Below are positions 18,930-30,135 of a stretch of 64,000 bases of DNA, piece by piece (position 1 is the stretch's first letter; each line of letters starts with the position of its first letter). This stretch comes from Clostridium kluyveri DSM 555. Its GTDB lineage: Bacteria > Bacillota > Clostridia > Clostridiales > Clostridiaceae. Location: positions 2,480,001-2,544,000 of the forward strand of contig NC_009706.1 of NCBI RefSeq assembly GCF_000016505.1, written 5' to 3'. Made by a program: the position numbers and the translations under genes. The notes under the pieces are model-generated. The model did not search any database and was not told the origin of the DNA. It was given only the letters and a program-made list of their open reading frames with translations.

Positions 18930-19052
18930 TTAGCAAATACTACCGCAATTAGCACCACAACATAATAATAAAAGTATTATTATAACTAGTACTTCTTTTC
19001 CACGTCCAAATCCACCGCAACCACTATCATATCTACGACCACATCTTGACAT
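18930..19052 (-). CDS. Tiny Cys/Gly-rich membrane peptide (copy B, 40 aa)
   Basis: This is the second copy: MSRCGRRYDSGCGGFGRGKE, a ten-residue V/L/I run, then CCGANCGSIC. Its ribosome-binding region, AAGGAGGGATCTTT, is identical to that of copy A 186 bp downstream on the same strand, which supports a tandem duplication and real translation. Divergence between the copies keeps the GRGKE-hydrophobic-CCG frame while changing the flanks, as expected under selection. About 310 bp of AT-rich DNA upstream (19053-19363) holds only the SIMPL-gene terminator and the presumed promoter. Confidence 0.72.
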   Translation of the reverse strand: MSRCGRRYDSGCGGFGRGKEVLVIIILLLLCCGANCGSIC

Positions 19053-19267
19053 AAAGATCCCTCCTTGTCATCTTTAAAATAATTTATTTAGGTATTCTTT
19101 TTTTTCATCATGTGTTCTATACTTCTATAATATTAATCATAAGTATAAATGTTACTTTTATTTTTATTATATAGTGAAGTTATTAATGGCTATACCATTT
19201 TTCATAGAATTGATTTATATTAAACTTTTATACAAGATTAATATAACTACTATTTTTAAAAATTTTC

Positions 19268-19309
19268 ACAAAAAATAAACTATAAACAATCGCTTAAATT
19301 GTTTATAGT
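19268..19309 (-). terminator. Terminator of the SIMPL-domain gene
   Basis: ACTATAAACAAT (19279-19290) pairs with ATTGTTTATAGT (19298-19309). On the minus strand TTATTTTTTGTG follows. It lies about 55 bp beyond the stop codon. Confidence 0.8.
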
Positions 19310-19363
19310 CTGCTTTAACTCTTTTAGGTAAAAACAGCTTGTCTATATATTTCTGTCTGTATT

Positions 19364-20110
19364 CTAATACTGATAGACTAAGCTTACATTAGCTTTTATT
19401 TTATAAAGTCCTGTTTCTATAGTAGTACCTTGTCCTCCAGAGTTTTTTACTGATGATGAATCATAGAAAACAGGATATTCACTAGGAATGCCATTTGAAT
19501 TCTCTGTTACTGTAGTTAAAGTTGATAGTTTCACATCCAATGTATCAGCTATTGCCTGTGCTTTAGATTTTGCATTTAATATGGCATTTGCCAAGGCTTT
19601 ATTATAGTATTTTTCATAATCACTAACTCCAAAAGTTACTCCATTTGAGTTATTCGCCCCATTTGCCACCGCAATATCAATTACATTTCCAACTGAAGCT
19701 ATATTTTTAACTGTAACATTCAAAGTACTATCAACTGTATATCCAATAATTGTACTAGTTCCTGTTTCCTCATTATAATTATATTTAGGGTTAATATAAT
19801 AATTTGAGGTTTTAATATCCTCAGCTGCTACTCCTGCTGCTTTTATAGCTTCAACAACCTTATTTATTGCAGCAGAGTTGTTTTGTTGGGCTTTGTCTAC
19901 CGTACTATCTTCTGTAGTTACTCCTAAAGATAAATTAGCAATATCAGGTACTACATTCACTTCACCATCTCCAGTAACATTTATGGTTCTGGTTTCTGCA
20001 GCTAATACCTTATAATTGGAAGCTGAAATCGTTCCAAATAAGAAGAGAAACATAACTGTAGACATAAAAATTAATGGCCATTTCCTTTTTAACAAGTTAA
20101 TACCTTTCAA
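19364..20110 (-). CDS. Exported SIMPL-domain (DUF541) protein
   Basis: The N-terminus has a KRKW basic stretch and a hydrophobic segment (PLIFMSTVMFLFLFGTIS) followed by VLAAET, consistent with a signal peptide. The remainder is the SIMPL/DUF541 fold: INVTGDGEVNVVPDIANLSL, IKTSNYYINPKYNY, VANGANNSNGVTFGVSD and LANAILNAKSKAQAIADTL. Related proteins are found in the periplasm or at the cell surface and are linked to oxidative stress or unknown roles. The GTG at 20119 sits too close to GGAG; the TTG at 20110 has the proper 8-nt spacing and gives 248 aa. Confidence 0.87.
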   Translation of the reverse strand: MKGINLLKRKWPLIFMSTVMFLFLFGTISASNYKVLAAETRTINVTGDGEVNVVPDIANLSLGVTTEDSTVDKAQQNNSAAINKVVEAIKAAGVAAEDIKTSNYYINPKYNYNEETGTSTIIGYTVDSTLNVTVKNIASVGNVIDIAVANGANNSNGVTFGVSDYEKYYNKALANAILNAKSKAQAIADTLDVKLSTLTTVTENSNGIPSEYPVFYDSSSVKNSGGQGTTIETGLYKIKANVSLVYQY

Positions 20111-20264
20111 AGTTAACACTCCTTACATTTTTATATTAATAAATTAAAAATTTATTTCTCTGATATTAAATTCCACATTTCCTTCATTCATGTATAAATC
20201 CTCTGATTTTTATCTTTATGCCTTCATAAATTTAGACGATTAAACATAAAATTCCGTTTCAAAA

Positions 20265-20325
20265 ACTTCAAAAAATAGAAGAACTATTACACTAACGATT
20301 TAAAAAATCGCTAACGCAATAGCTC
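20265..20325 (-). terminator. Long G-U-rich terminator hairpin of the HD operon
   Basis: In minus-strand RNA, positions 20325-20306 pair with 20300-20281 along all 20 bases if G-U pairs are allowed. The next bases include TTCTATTTTTTG. It lies 20 bp past the HD-domain gene. Read as plus-strand RNA, several pairs would be A-C mismatches, so the signal is minus-strand specific. Confidence 0.75.
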
Positions 20326-20344
20326 TTTTTTACCCATATCCTCA

Positions 20345-20956
20345 CTAATTTTTAATACATTTTTCAATAAATAATTTTATATTATTTTCCTCTTTAGCTC
20401 TATTACATCCAATTCTTCCCAGTCTATCACACAACCCAAGTAAAGCTACTTCATAAACATCTCCATATTTCTTCATACCTTTTATGTCTGCAAAAGGCAG
20501 CTTATTTAACACAAAAAGTATATGCATATGGTATCTTATCAAATAACAAACTTTATCTATAAATTCAATGTTATTTGTAAACTCAGATAAAAAATCTTTT
20601 GAAAGTTCTGCTCCCACTTTATCATGGTCATAAGAGGTTATTTTATTTCCTCTAACTTTTGTGGTAGATGGTTTGCCAATATCATGAAGTAGTGCCGCCC
20701 ACATAAATGCTGAAACATTCTTACTTTTATTTTTTACTCTGGCCCCCTCATCCACAACCATCAATGTATGGTTCCAAACATTACCTTCTGGATGATATCG
20801 CAGTGACTGTTCAGTTCTTTTAAGCTCATATAACATATTAAAAGGATATATTTGAAATTCCTTATAGTTGATTATACTATTTAGATATTTTGATGGTTCT
20901 TCATCCTTTAACAGATGATAATTTATCTCTTGAAATAAATTTTTAGAAGGACTCAT
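20345..20956 (-). CDS. HD-domain phosphohydrolase
   Basis: The 203-residue protein carries a full HD motif set: His in NVWNHTLMVVDEGARV, the HD pair in ALLHDIGKPSTT, His in SYDHDKVGAELS, and further His in IRYHMHILF. It resembles the HD domain of tRNA nucleotidyltransferase-type and other small HDIG hydrolases. Such enzymes hydrolyse phosphate esters of nucleotides; the substrate is unknown. The ATG at 20956 overlaps the end of the preceding 52-aa gene by 14 bp, suggesting translational coupling. An ATG at 20977 is also in frame but lacks a ribosome-binding site. It is the last gene of a three-gene operon. Confidence 0.85.
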   Translation of the reverse strand: MSPSKNLFQEINYHLLKDEEPSKYLNSIINYKEFQIYPFNMLYELKRTEQSLRYHPEGNVWNHTLMVVDEGARVKNKSKNVSAFMWAALLHDIGKPSTTKVRGNKITSYDHDKVGAELSKDFLSEFTNNIEFIDKVCYLIRYHMHILFVLNKLPFADIKGMKKYGDVYEVALLGLCDRLGRIGCNRAKEENNIKLFIEKCIKN

Positions 20957-21101
20957 TTTTGTTCTCTGTATTGTCATTATCTAAATCAAAAACAGCTCTT
21001 GCACTTTCTGCTTGAGGATCATGTTTTATATGCTTGGAATGAAATTTTCCATCCTGTCTTTTTTCATTTCTAGTGCTTCTTTTTTTATTTCTCTTGCTCA
21101 T
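20943..21101 (-). CDS. Conserved-looking basic small protein (52 aa)
   Basis: The sequence begins MSKRNKKRSTRNEKRQDGKF and contains KHIKHDPQAESARAVFDLDN. AAGGAGAAGG stands 2-9 nt before the ATG at 21101. The longer in-frame reading to 21224 overlaps the upstream small gene and is rejected. The HDPQAESARAVF segment resembles, from memory, small uncharacterised clostridial proteins (the CPC_1213-type family). Function is unknown. It is highly basic at the N-terminus with an acidic Asn-rich tail, and is probably soluble. It lies between the 53-aa gene (10-bp gap) and the HD gene (overlap). Confidence 0.7.
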   Translation of the reverse strand: MSKRNKKRSTRNEKRQDGKFHSKHIKHDPQAESARAVFDLDNDNTENKNESF

Positions 21102-21111
21102 ATCCTTCTCC

Positions 21112-21273
21112 TTATCTTTTATTATTGGAACCCAATGCCTCTTTTTTTGAATTGTGTGTTTGATTAATATAAGAACCGTTAACCTGAATGGAGTTTTCAA
21201 GGTTAGCAAGTTTTTGTTGATCATTTATTGGATTTTCAAATGTTTTATTATCGGAATTTTTATTCTTAGACAT
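21112..21273 (-). CDS. Small Asn/Lys-rich protein (53 aa), first gene of HD operon
   Basis: The sequence begins MSKNKNSDNKTFENPINDQQ and ends KKEALGSNNKR. GAGGTGAT lies 3 nt before the ATG at 21273. It has no hydrophobic segment or cysteine and is predicted soluble and largely disordered, a composition seen in small spore or stress proteins. I do not recognise the family. It precedes the 52-aa basic gene by 10 bp on the same strand, so the two are probably co-transcribed with the HD hydrolase. Confidence 0.62.
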   Translation of the reverse strand: MSKNKNSDNKTFENPINDQQKLANLENSIQVNGSYINQTHNSKKEALGSNNKR

Positions 21274-21288
21274 ACTATCACCTCAAAA

Positions 21289-21327
21289 TTAGTATCCCTA
21301 ATTTTAATATTTATATTCTGATACTAA
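21289..21327 (-). terminator. Possible terminator of the two-domain glycosyltransferase
   Basis: TTAGTATC (21289-21296) pairs with GATACTAA (21320-21327), with ATTTT following on the minus strand. It lies between the glycosyltransferase stop and the start of the small-protein operon. The loop is long (23 nt), so an operator role is also possible. Confidence 0.4.
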
Positions 21328-21338
21328 TATCTCATAAG

Positions 21339-22895
21339 TCACTCCCATTTTATTAATCTTGGATTTTCATCTATAATGGATTTATACTGTTCTAAACTCC
21401 CGTATTTACCTTCAGGATCTGCTCTTAAATACCGGATATACTTAGATTGTCTTAATTCATTGGTAGACCAGCCAAAATGTTTTAATCTTACATAACATAT
21501 GCACCCCGGAAGGCTAAATATATTCTTAGGAATTCTACCACAATGCAGTGGTTTTTCATCCCAGATATAATTGAAATTGGGCTGATATCTTATTAAAAAT
21601 GGTCTATAATACTTGTGTGCCCCCCAATAAAAATCTTCTCTATAATGATTCTCGTCCCACATATCATATAATCTAAAGGCATAATAATCAAAATTAGGTT
21701 GGTTAATTAATGCTCTGATGACTTCACATATTCTATCTTCAAAAATTTCGTCAGCATCTAAAAATAACATCCAATCTGGATTTATACTTGTTGCTATTTT
21801 CCATAATTGCTTTCTCAAAACAACTTCATTATTAAATCCGTGTTCTTTATTTTCAACTAAAGTCAATGGTACATTTTCAAGTACCTTTTTACATATTTCA
21901 ACTGAATTGTCTTCACTGGCATCATCTAAAATCACAGCATTATCTATATACTTAACTGCATGTGTTAAAACCCTTTCCAAAAATTTTTTACTTTCATTTC
22001 TTACAAGCATTACAAGCGTTAGCTTATTTCCTGTATCTTTATCAATTCTTATTCGTTCATAATATAAAGAATTATTAATATCATATATACATTTATTTCT
22101 AAATTGTTCTACTCCTTTTAAATCCTCTCTTCTATATATGTGGTAAGCCGGATAAGTGGTATCAACATACAGCTTAAAGCCTAATGCTGCTGCCCTTATA
22201 CAAAAGTGTCTATCCTCTCCCCAAAAAGACAAATTATAGATTTTATTGAAATTAACTCCTTTATTCAGGGCCTTTTTACTTATTAAGGTACATGCACCTA
22301 AGCCTCCTACCTCATATATACCTGGTTTTTTTAATTTTTCTATAAAATCTGTATATCTTTTATTAGATTCTTCTTCAGTCAATATTTCATTTCTTTCTTT
22401 AGTGATAAATGAATACTCATCACACATCCAAACCTGTGGCAATTCATCTGCATTTTTTTGCCATCTGGTCCAAAATACCTCACATATTATATCTTTGTTA
22501 CTATTTATTAAACTTGATAATGTCTTAGGGTGCAGCATTATATCTGAATCTATCAAAAATAAATAATCATAACAATTTTCTTTAGCATATTCTATAATTC
22601 TATTTTTATATTGCGCTATTTTCCAGATTAAACTTTCTTTCCAATAGTGTGTGTCTTCCGTACGCACATAAGTGTCTATTTTTTCTCCTGCCTCGATAAT
22701 AACCTTATTTTTAGATTCCACAGCAAAATTTTTAAGCAAAGTACTTGAATTAATATCGTCATTATCATCTATAAAAAAATACTCTATATTTATACCCTCT
22801 TCCATAATATTTGATAGAGAGCTTATAAAGTTTACTAATATATTATAGGTTTGCCTTATAGGACTCCCTATTAAAACTTTTGTATTCTCATTCAT
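21339..22895 (-). CDS. Two-domain glycosyltransferase (collagen-island)
   Basis: This 518-residue protein joins two glycosyltransferase A-type domains. The N-terminal one has YDYLFLIDSDIMLHPKTL near residue 112, a DSD nucleotide-sugar/metal motif, plus GGLGACTLISKKAL and SFWGEDRHFCIRA. The C-terminal family-2 domain begins LVMLVRNESKKFLERVL near 295, with VILDDASEDNS and WMLFLDADEIFEDR. The latter resembles Bacillus and Clostridium transferases that act on surface glycans. There is no membrane segment, so it should act in the cytosol on protein or lipid-linked acceptors. TTG (22898) and ATG (22895) adjoin; AGGAGG spacing favours ATG. It is divergent from the GT-methyltransferase fusion. Confidence 0.87.
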   Translation of the reverse strand: MNENTKVLIGSPIRQTYNILVNFISSLSNIMEEGINIEYFFIDDNDDINSSTLLKNFAVESKNKVIIEAGEKIDTYVRTEDTHYWKESLIWKIAQYKNRIIEYAKENCYDYLFLIDSDIMLHPKTLSSLINSNKDIICEVFWTRWQKNADELPQVWMCDEYSFITKERNEILTEEESNKRYTDFIEKLKKPGIYEVGGLGACTLISKKALNKGVNFNKIYNLSFWGEDRHFCIRAAALGFKLYVDTTYPAYHIYRREDLKGVEQFRNKCIYDINNSLYYERIRIDKDTGNKLTLVMLVRNESKKFLERVLTHAVKYIDNAVILDDASEDNSVEICKKVLENVPLTLVENKEHGFNNEVVLRKQLWKIATSINPDWMLFLDADEIFEDRICEVIRALINQPNFDYYAFRLYDMWDENHYREDFYWGAHKYYRPFLIRYQPNFNYIWDEKPLHCGRIPKNIFSLPGCICYVRLKHFGWSTNELRQSKYIRYLRADPEGKYGSLEQYKSIIDENPRLIKWE

Positions 22896-23149
22896 CAATT
22901 TTCCTCCTATATAATTTACTGTAGATAAAATAATTACCTAGTAAATTATTCTCCCTATATACTATTCATCAATTTAATTTTTGCCTATACACGATAATAG
23001 CATTATTTTATCTAAAGATTATGTCTTCTCATAATATCATCTGAATCTGTTAAACCCATTGATATGAAAATTCCAAAGGAACAGGTCACTTTTATGATTT
23101 CACCTTCATATAATATATTTATCAATTATAAGCAGGAGGTTTCTTAATA

Positions 23150-24676
23150 ATGAATATTTATATGATACCGTTTTTCATAAATAAAGAAAATTATAATGAA
23201 GATATAGCGATGGCATATCAGTGTTTAGAAAGTTTGTCTTATTCTAAGGATGTCAATTTACTAATTTTCAATCAAGGATGTTTATCTAATAAAGAATTAA
23301 GTTCCATTTTACAAAAATTTAATTTTAACTATAAGCTATTGGGTAATGGTGAAAATGTAGGTATTACACTATCTAGATATATAGGATTTCGATATATTAT
23401 AGAAAACTATTATCATATTGATTATGTTACAGAAGCTCATGTTGATATGATTTTCCCGCCTAATTGGACTGAACCTTTAATTGATTATTTGAATTCATCT
23501 GAAGAACCTATGATATCTCCAAAAATAGTAACTGATTTTCCAGATGAGATTTCTCCAAATACTATTACTAGTTTAGAGGCTAGAATCAAATACTTATCTG
23601 CAAAGGGAGAAGATAAAATCACCCATGGATTTGTACATCCTGTCATTCACAAATTAAGTATATTAAAGGAATTATGTCCTTATGATGTAGGATTTTTAAC
23701 AGGTACCCAAGGTTATGAAGACGATAGTATTTTATTAGGATATAATTATTACATGGGGACAAGTAAAAAATGGACACCTAAAATATGTCATAAATCCTGT
23801 GTCTATCATAAAACATTATTTCAAAGATTTAAACTTCCAAACTTGTCTGAATCATTCAATAAAAATTATCAAGGATTAAAATTAGAATATGGATCCTATG
23901 GATTAAAAGAATTAGCTAGAATTTATCCTGACAATAATTTTTTCATAGGTGAATATCATAAATCTATAGTAAACCCTGACATGTACAGAAAATACAATAA
24001 GTATATTGGAGAAAATGATATTAAAAAATGTTGTACAAATAAAAAATCTTCTAGATTTATAATTAATACTGATGAAGAAAAAACAGAATGTCTATTAAAA
24101 TTTCCTGATGATTGGTGGAGCAGATGCTATGAATATACCTGGGCATCAAATTTCTCAGAAGAAAATGACACTTGTTTAGATGCAGCCTGCGGTGCTCCTC
24201 ATCCATTTAAATTTTATTTAGCCAGTATATGTAAAAATGTATATGCCTGCGACATTGATACTGATATATTAGATAAAAATAAAATCTTATCAAGAGTTAG
24301 TGAATACTTTGATGAAGAAGATGTTAAAAAAGCCGCCAAGTATATAGATAAAATAAAATTTTCAAATAGCAGTTTGATAGCTCTTCCCTACGAGAACAAT
24401 AAATTTGATAAAGTCTATTGTATTTCAGTACTTGAACACCTTACTGTAGAAGATATAAAAAAATCTATTAGTGAATTTTATAGAGTTTTACAAAAAGATG
24501 GGCTGCTTGTATTAACTATTGATTACCCAACTACGGATTTAAATTTGCTAGTTGACTGTTTAAAGAATACTGGATTTAAATTTGTAGACTCATTTGACCC
24601 TAAAATATACCCTAATGCCATATATTCTAAATTAATTGGAGGATTATATTGTTTTAGATTATTATTAAAAAAATAA
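23150..24676 (+). CDS. Glycosyltransferase-methyltransferase fusion
   Basis: The 508-residue protein has an N-terminal family-2-like glycosyltransferase (IPFFINKENYNEDIA, LLGNGENVGITLSRYIGFRY, YVTEAHVDMIFPPNW). Its C-terminal class I SAM-dependent methyltransferase starts near residue 340, with motif I DTCLDAACGAPHPFKFYLAS, YACDIDTDILD, LIALPYENNKFDKVYCISVL and EFYRVLQKDGLLVLTIDYP. The fusion suggests that a sugar is transferred and then methylated, or that the product is methyl-capped. GCAGGAGGTTTC precedes the ATG. It faces the two-domain transferase across a 250-bp promoter gap and converges on a third one. The likely acceptor is the collagen-like protein nearby, by analogy with BclA glycosylation. 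Confidence 0.85.
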   Translation: MNIYMIPFFINKENYNEDIAMAYQCLESLSYSKDVNLLIFNQGCLSNKELSSILQKFNFNYKLLGNGENVGITLSRYIGFRYIIENYYHIDYVTEAHVDMIFPPNWTEPLIDYLNSSEEPMISPKIVTDFPDEISPNTITSLEARIKYLSAKGEDKITHGFVHPVIHKLSILKELCPYDVGFLTGTQGYEDDSILLGYNYYMGTSKKWTPKICHKSCVYHKTLFQRFKLPNLSESFNKNYQGLKLEYGSYGLKELARIYPDNNFFIGEYHKSIVNPDMYRKYNKYIGENDIKKCCTNKKSSRFIINTDEEKTECLLKFPDDWWSRCYEYTWASNFSEENDTCLDAACGAPHPFKFYLASICKNVYACDIDTDILDKNKILSRVSEYFDEEDVKKAAKYIDKIKFSNSSLIALPYENNKFDKVYCISVLEHLTVEDIKKSISEFYRVLQKDGLLVLTIDYPTTDLNLLVDCLKNTGFKFVDSFDPKIYPNAIYSKLIGGLYCFRLLLKK

Positions 24677-24724
24677 CAATTTATTCAATTAAGAACAAAA
24701 ACTCTATGTAAAGCATAAATAATA

Positions 24725-24755
24725 AAGGCTGCAGAATCTAACTCTTCACAGCCTT
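24725..24755. terminator. Hairpin between convergent glycosyltransferases
   Basis: AAGGCTG (24725-24731) pairs with CAGCCTT (24749-24755). It lies between the plus-strand fusion gene (stop at 24676) and the minus-strand transferase (stop at 24806) and may serve both. Confidence 0.5.
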
Positions 24756-24805
24756 ATTATAATATGAAAAATTATTTATCCAAACCTAAGAATAGTTTGA
24801 TATTC

Positions 24806-25888
24806 TTATTTAATCCCTATGCTTTGAAAATAATTTCTATTGTAAAGTATTTTTTTATCATTAGGTCTGAATTTCCCTGCAATTTCATTGTGCTCATAAG
24901 CTAATTGATGTTTACCTATTCTGTCATAACAAACACACAATTGTAAATGAGGAAGCCACGTCCAGCAGGCATCACTAAAAAACCCCAAGCTATTTATTGG
25001 CTTTTTTAAATTTGCAGCTGTTTCGTACCAAAATATTGCCTGATTAATCTTATTTTCCTGTAAGAAGGAAAAACCAAGTCTGCAGCATGCTTCAGCTCTT
25101 GGAGAATCATATTCAAAACTTTTAAATGCATATTTACGGCACTCCTCACCATTATTAATTGATTGATAGTAGTCACATATCTTTCCACAAACATGAATAT
25201 TATCCTCATACCATCCTCTTTTTGAATCTAAAAAATCATTATAATATTTTAAAGCATCTTCAAACATTCTGTGCTCATATAATTCATTTCCATAATATAA
25301 TATATCTCTAGGAGTAAATTCCACTCCTTCTTTTAATTTATTTTGAAAAATCTCAAGATTACGATTAGGCGAATAGTTTATTTTTTTGTGAGTTACACTG
25401 ATTTCACTATTAATTATATTTCCATATACCTCTAAATACTCATGAACAAAACCAATCCATTTAAAATTCTTTTCTTTTTTAACTAATCTATTGCGTCTAT
25501 AACTTGTGGTTACATTACTATATTCATCAAAGCTTACATTATATCTCATCGTTACAGAATCTATGGAGGTATCTAAATTTTTCTTCAAAGCTTTAAACTT
25601 TTCTACATCTTCAGGAAGTAGTACATCATCTGCATCCAGCCAAAAAATATAATCTTTAGTTGCCTTACTAAATGCAAAGTTTCTTGCAGCTGAAAAATCA
25701 TCAATCCATTCAAAATCATAAATATTATCCGTATATTTTTTTATCACATCTTTAGTATTGTCAGAAGAACCTGTATCTACTATTATAAATTCATCTATTA
25801 CATCCTTTACAGAATCTAAACATCTGCCTATAGTATCTTCTTCATTTTTTACTATCATACATAAACTCACAGTTATGGAATCTTTCAA
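24806..25888 (-). CDS. Family-2 glycosyltransferase with TPR-like C-terminus
   Basis: The 360-residue protein starts with an SpsA-like GT2 domain: SLCMIVKNEEDTIGRCLDSV, FIIVDTGSSDNTKDVI, DDFSAARNFAFSKA and YIFWLDADDVL with the DAD metal motif. The C-terminal half is helical with tetratricopeptide-like stretches (RDILYYGNELYEHRMFEDAL, EACCRLGFSFLQENKINQAI). The start is TTG at 25888, supported by AGGAGATG 8 nt upstream. This architecture is common next to collagen-like and other repeat surface proteins of Firmicutes. It lies directly downstream of the collagen-like gene on the same strand and probably glycosylates Thr-rich repeats or extends the glycan. Confidence 0.87.
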   Translation of the reverse strand: MKDSITVSLCMIVKNEEDTIGRCLDSVKDVIDEFIIVDTGSSDNTKDVIKKYTDNIYDFEWIDDFSAARNFAFSKATKDYIFWLDADDVLLPEDVEKFKALKKNLDTSIDSVTMRYNVSFDEYSNVTTSYRRNRLVKKEKNFKWIGFVHEYLEVYGNIINSEISVTHKKINYSPNRNLEIFQNKLKEGVEFTPRDILYYGNELYEHRMFEDALKYYNDFLDSKRGWYEDNIHVCGKICDYYQSINNGEECRKYAFKSFEYDSPRAEACCRLGFSFLQENKINQAIFWYETAANLKKPINSLGFFSDACWTWLPHLQLCVCYDRIGKHQLAYEHNEIAGKFRPNDKKILYNRNYFQSIGIK

Positions 25889-25924
25889 AAAATCATCTCC
25901 TTTTAATGAACTTTAATATCAAAT

Positions 25925-25979
25925 TAAAAACTTTTTTATTTATTATATAAAGAGCCTTCTGCTTTAAGCGGAAGGCTCT
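25925..25979 (-). terminator. Terminator of the collagen-like gene
   Basis: AGAGCCTTCTGC (25951-25962) pairs with GCGGAAGGCTCT (25968-25979), with one G-U pair. The minus strand then runs into an A/T-rich stretch with six A/T-biased T positions. It separates the collagen-like gene from the transferase downstream. Confidence 0.6.
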
Positions 25980-26118
25980 AATACCAATTTAAACTTATAA
26001 TGGACAAAGATGCATATTTCTGAATGGATAAAATCACCATAAATTTAAAGTAAATAGTACTTGTTCACAATAGAGCAATTTATAGATATATCTTTGAATA
26101 TACACTAATTTCTTAACA

Positions 26119-29338
<3,220 letters not shown>

Positions 29339-29367
29339 TTGAAATAGAAATAAAAATCTAATATAAT
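29339..29367 (+). promoter_or_regulatory. SigA-type promoter of the marR-like gene
   Basis: TTGAAA (29339-29344), a 17-bp spacer and a perfect TATAAT (29362-29367), 35 bp ahead of the start codon. Confidence 0.7.
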
Positions 29368-29401
29368 GTTATTAATACACCAACAGGTGGGAGGACAGGT
29401 C

Positions 29402-29890
29402 ATGAACAAAGAAGAACAGGTCATAATGGGTTTCTGGAACTTATTTAATAAGAAAATTTGGCTTGATGAATTTAAGATGAAAGACAGTCTTAAAGGTTTT
29501 AATCCTTCTGAATTACATTGTATCGAATACATTGAAAGAAATGTGGATTCCAACGTCACAAAACTTGCAGAGTCCTTTTATATGACTAGAAGTGCCATAA
29601 GTAAAATAACTAAGAAGCTCATAGAAAAAGGCCTTATCGAAAGCTATCAGAAGCCGGATAACAATAAAGAAATCTATTTTAGGCTTACTGAGAAAGGGAA
29701 GGCAATTAATAAAGTCCATGAGGAACTGCACAAAGAGTTTCAAGAACGAGATAAAGTCGTATTTGAGCAGGTAACCGAGGAACAATTTGACAGCATGCTT
29801 AGTTTCGTAGAAAAGTATAATAGGCATTTAGAAGCAGAAATAAAGAAACTAGGGGTAGATATTAAGTCGGGATGTTGTGATAAGCTATAA
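29402..29890 (+). CDS. MarR-family transcriptional regulator
   Basis: The 162-residue protein has the winged-helix region NVTKLAESFYMTRSAISKIT near 65-85 and the wing YQKPDNNKEIYFRLTEKGKA near 93-112, typical of MarR. GGGAGG about 8 nt before the ATG at 29402 defines the start; the longer reading from 29366 begins inside the -10 box and is rejected. It ends in an acidic/lysine helix and CC near the C-terminus (GCCDKL). It precedes an MFS exporter with its own promoter. Repression of that exporter, relieved by a toxic ligand, is the standard expectation. Confidence 0.9.
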   Translation: MNKEEQVIMGFWNLFNKKIWLDEFKMKDSLKGFNPSELHCIEYIERNVDSNVTKLAESFYMTRSAISKITKKLIEKGLIESYQKPDNNKEIYFRLTEKGKAINKVHEELHKEFQERDKVVFEQVTEEQFDSMLSFVEKYNRHLEAEIKKLGVDIKSGCCDKL

Positions 29891-30005
29891 TTGTACTAGA
29901 ATCCTTTTGAAGCACGTTATAGAATACGAAATTGTTAGACACAAATATTGTAAAAATGCTTAACTATAATAGAAATAAATTTGAATAATGAAAATGAAAC
30001 CACAG

Positions 30006-30040
30006 GCAGCCCAACTCTATTGAAAACAGGCTGCATTTTT
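30006..30040 (+). terminator. Terminator of the marR-like gene
   Basis: GCAGCC (30006-30011) pairs with GGCTGC (30029-30034), followed by ATTTTTATT. It separates the regulator from the MFS promoter that begins 16 bp later. Confidence 0.65.
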
Positions 30041-30055
30041 ATTGCTGTTATTTTG

Positions 30056-30105
30056 TTGACAAGGACACAAAAACGCGATACAGTAAATATGCGTCCAAGG
30101 ACATA
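30056..30105 (+). promoter_or_regulatory. Promoter of the MFS gene with repeated AAGGAC elements
   Basis: TTGACA (30056-30061), a 17-bp spacer and TACAGT (30079-30084) make a good promoter. AAGGACACAA (30061-30070) overlaps the -35 box and AAGGACATAA (30097-30106) lies past the start point. The second copy sits in the palindrome GTCCAAGGAC (30093-30102). These are candidate sites for the adjacent MarR protein. Confidence 0.55.
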
Positions 30106-30135
30106 AAAATCATCTCAAAAGGAGAACAAATAACC

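Noticed and set aside
21102-21224. Upstream extension of the 52-aa gene (MINKNLLTL...)
   Set aside because: It overlaps the 53-aa gene in another frame, while a good AAGGAG site marks the internal ATG.
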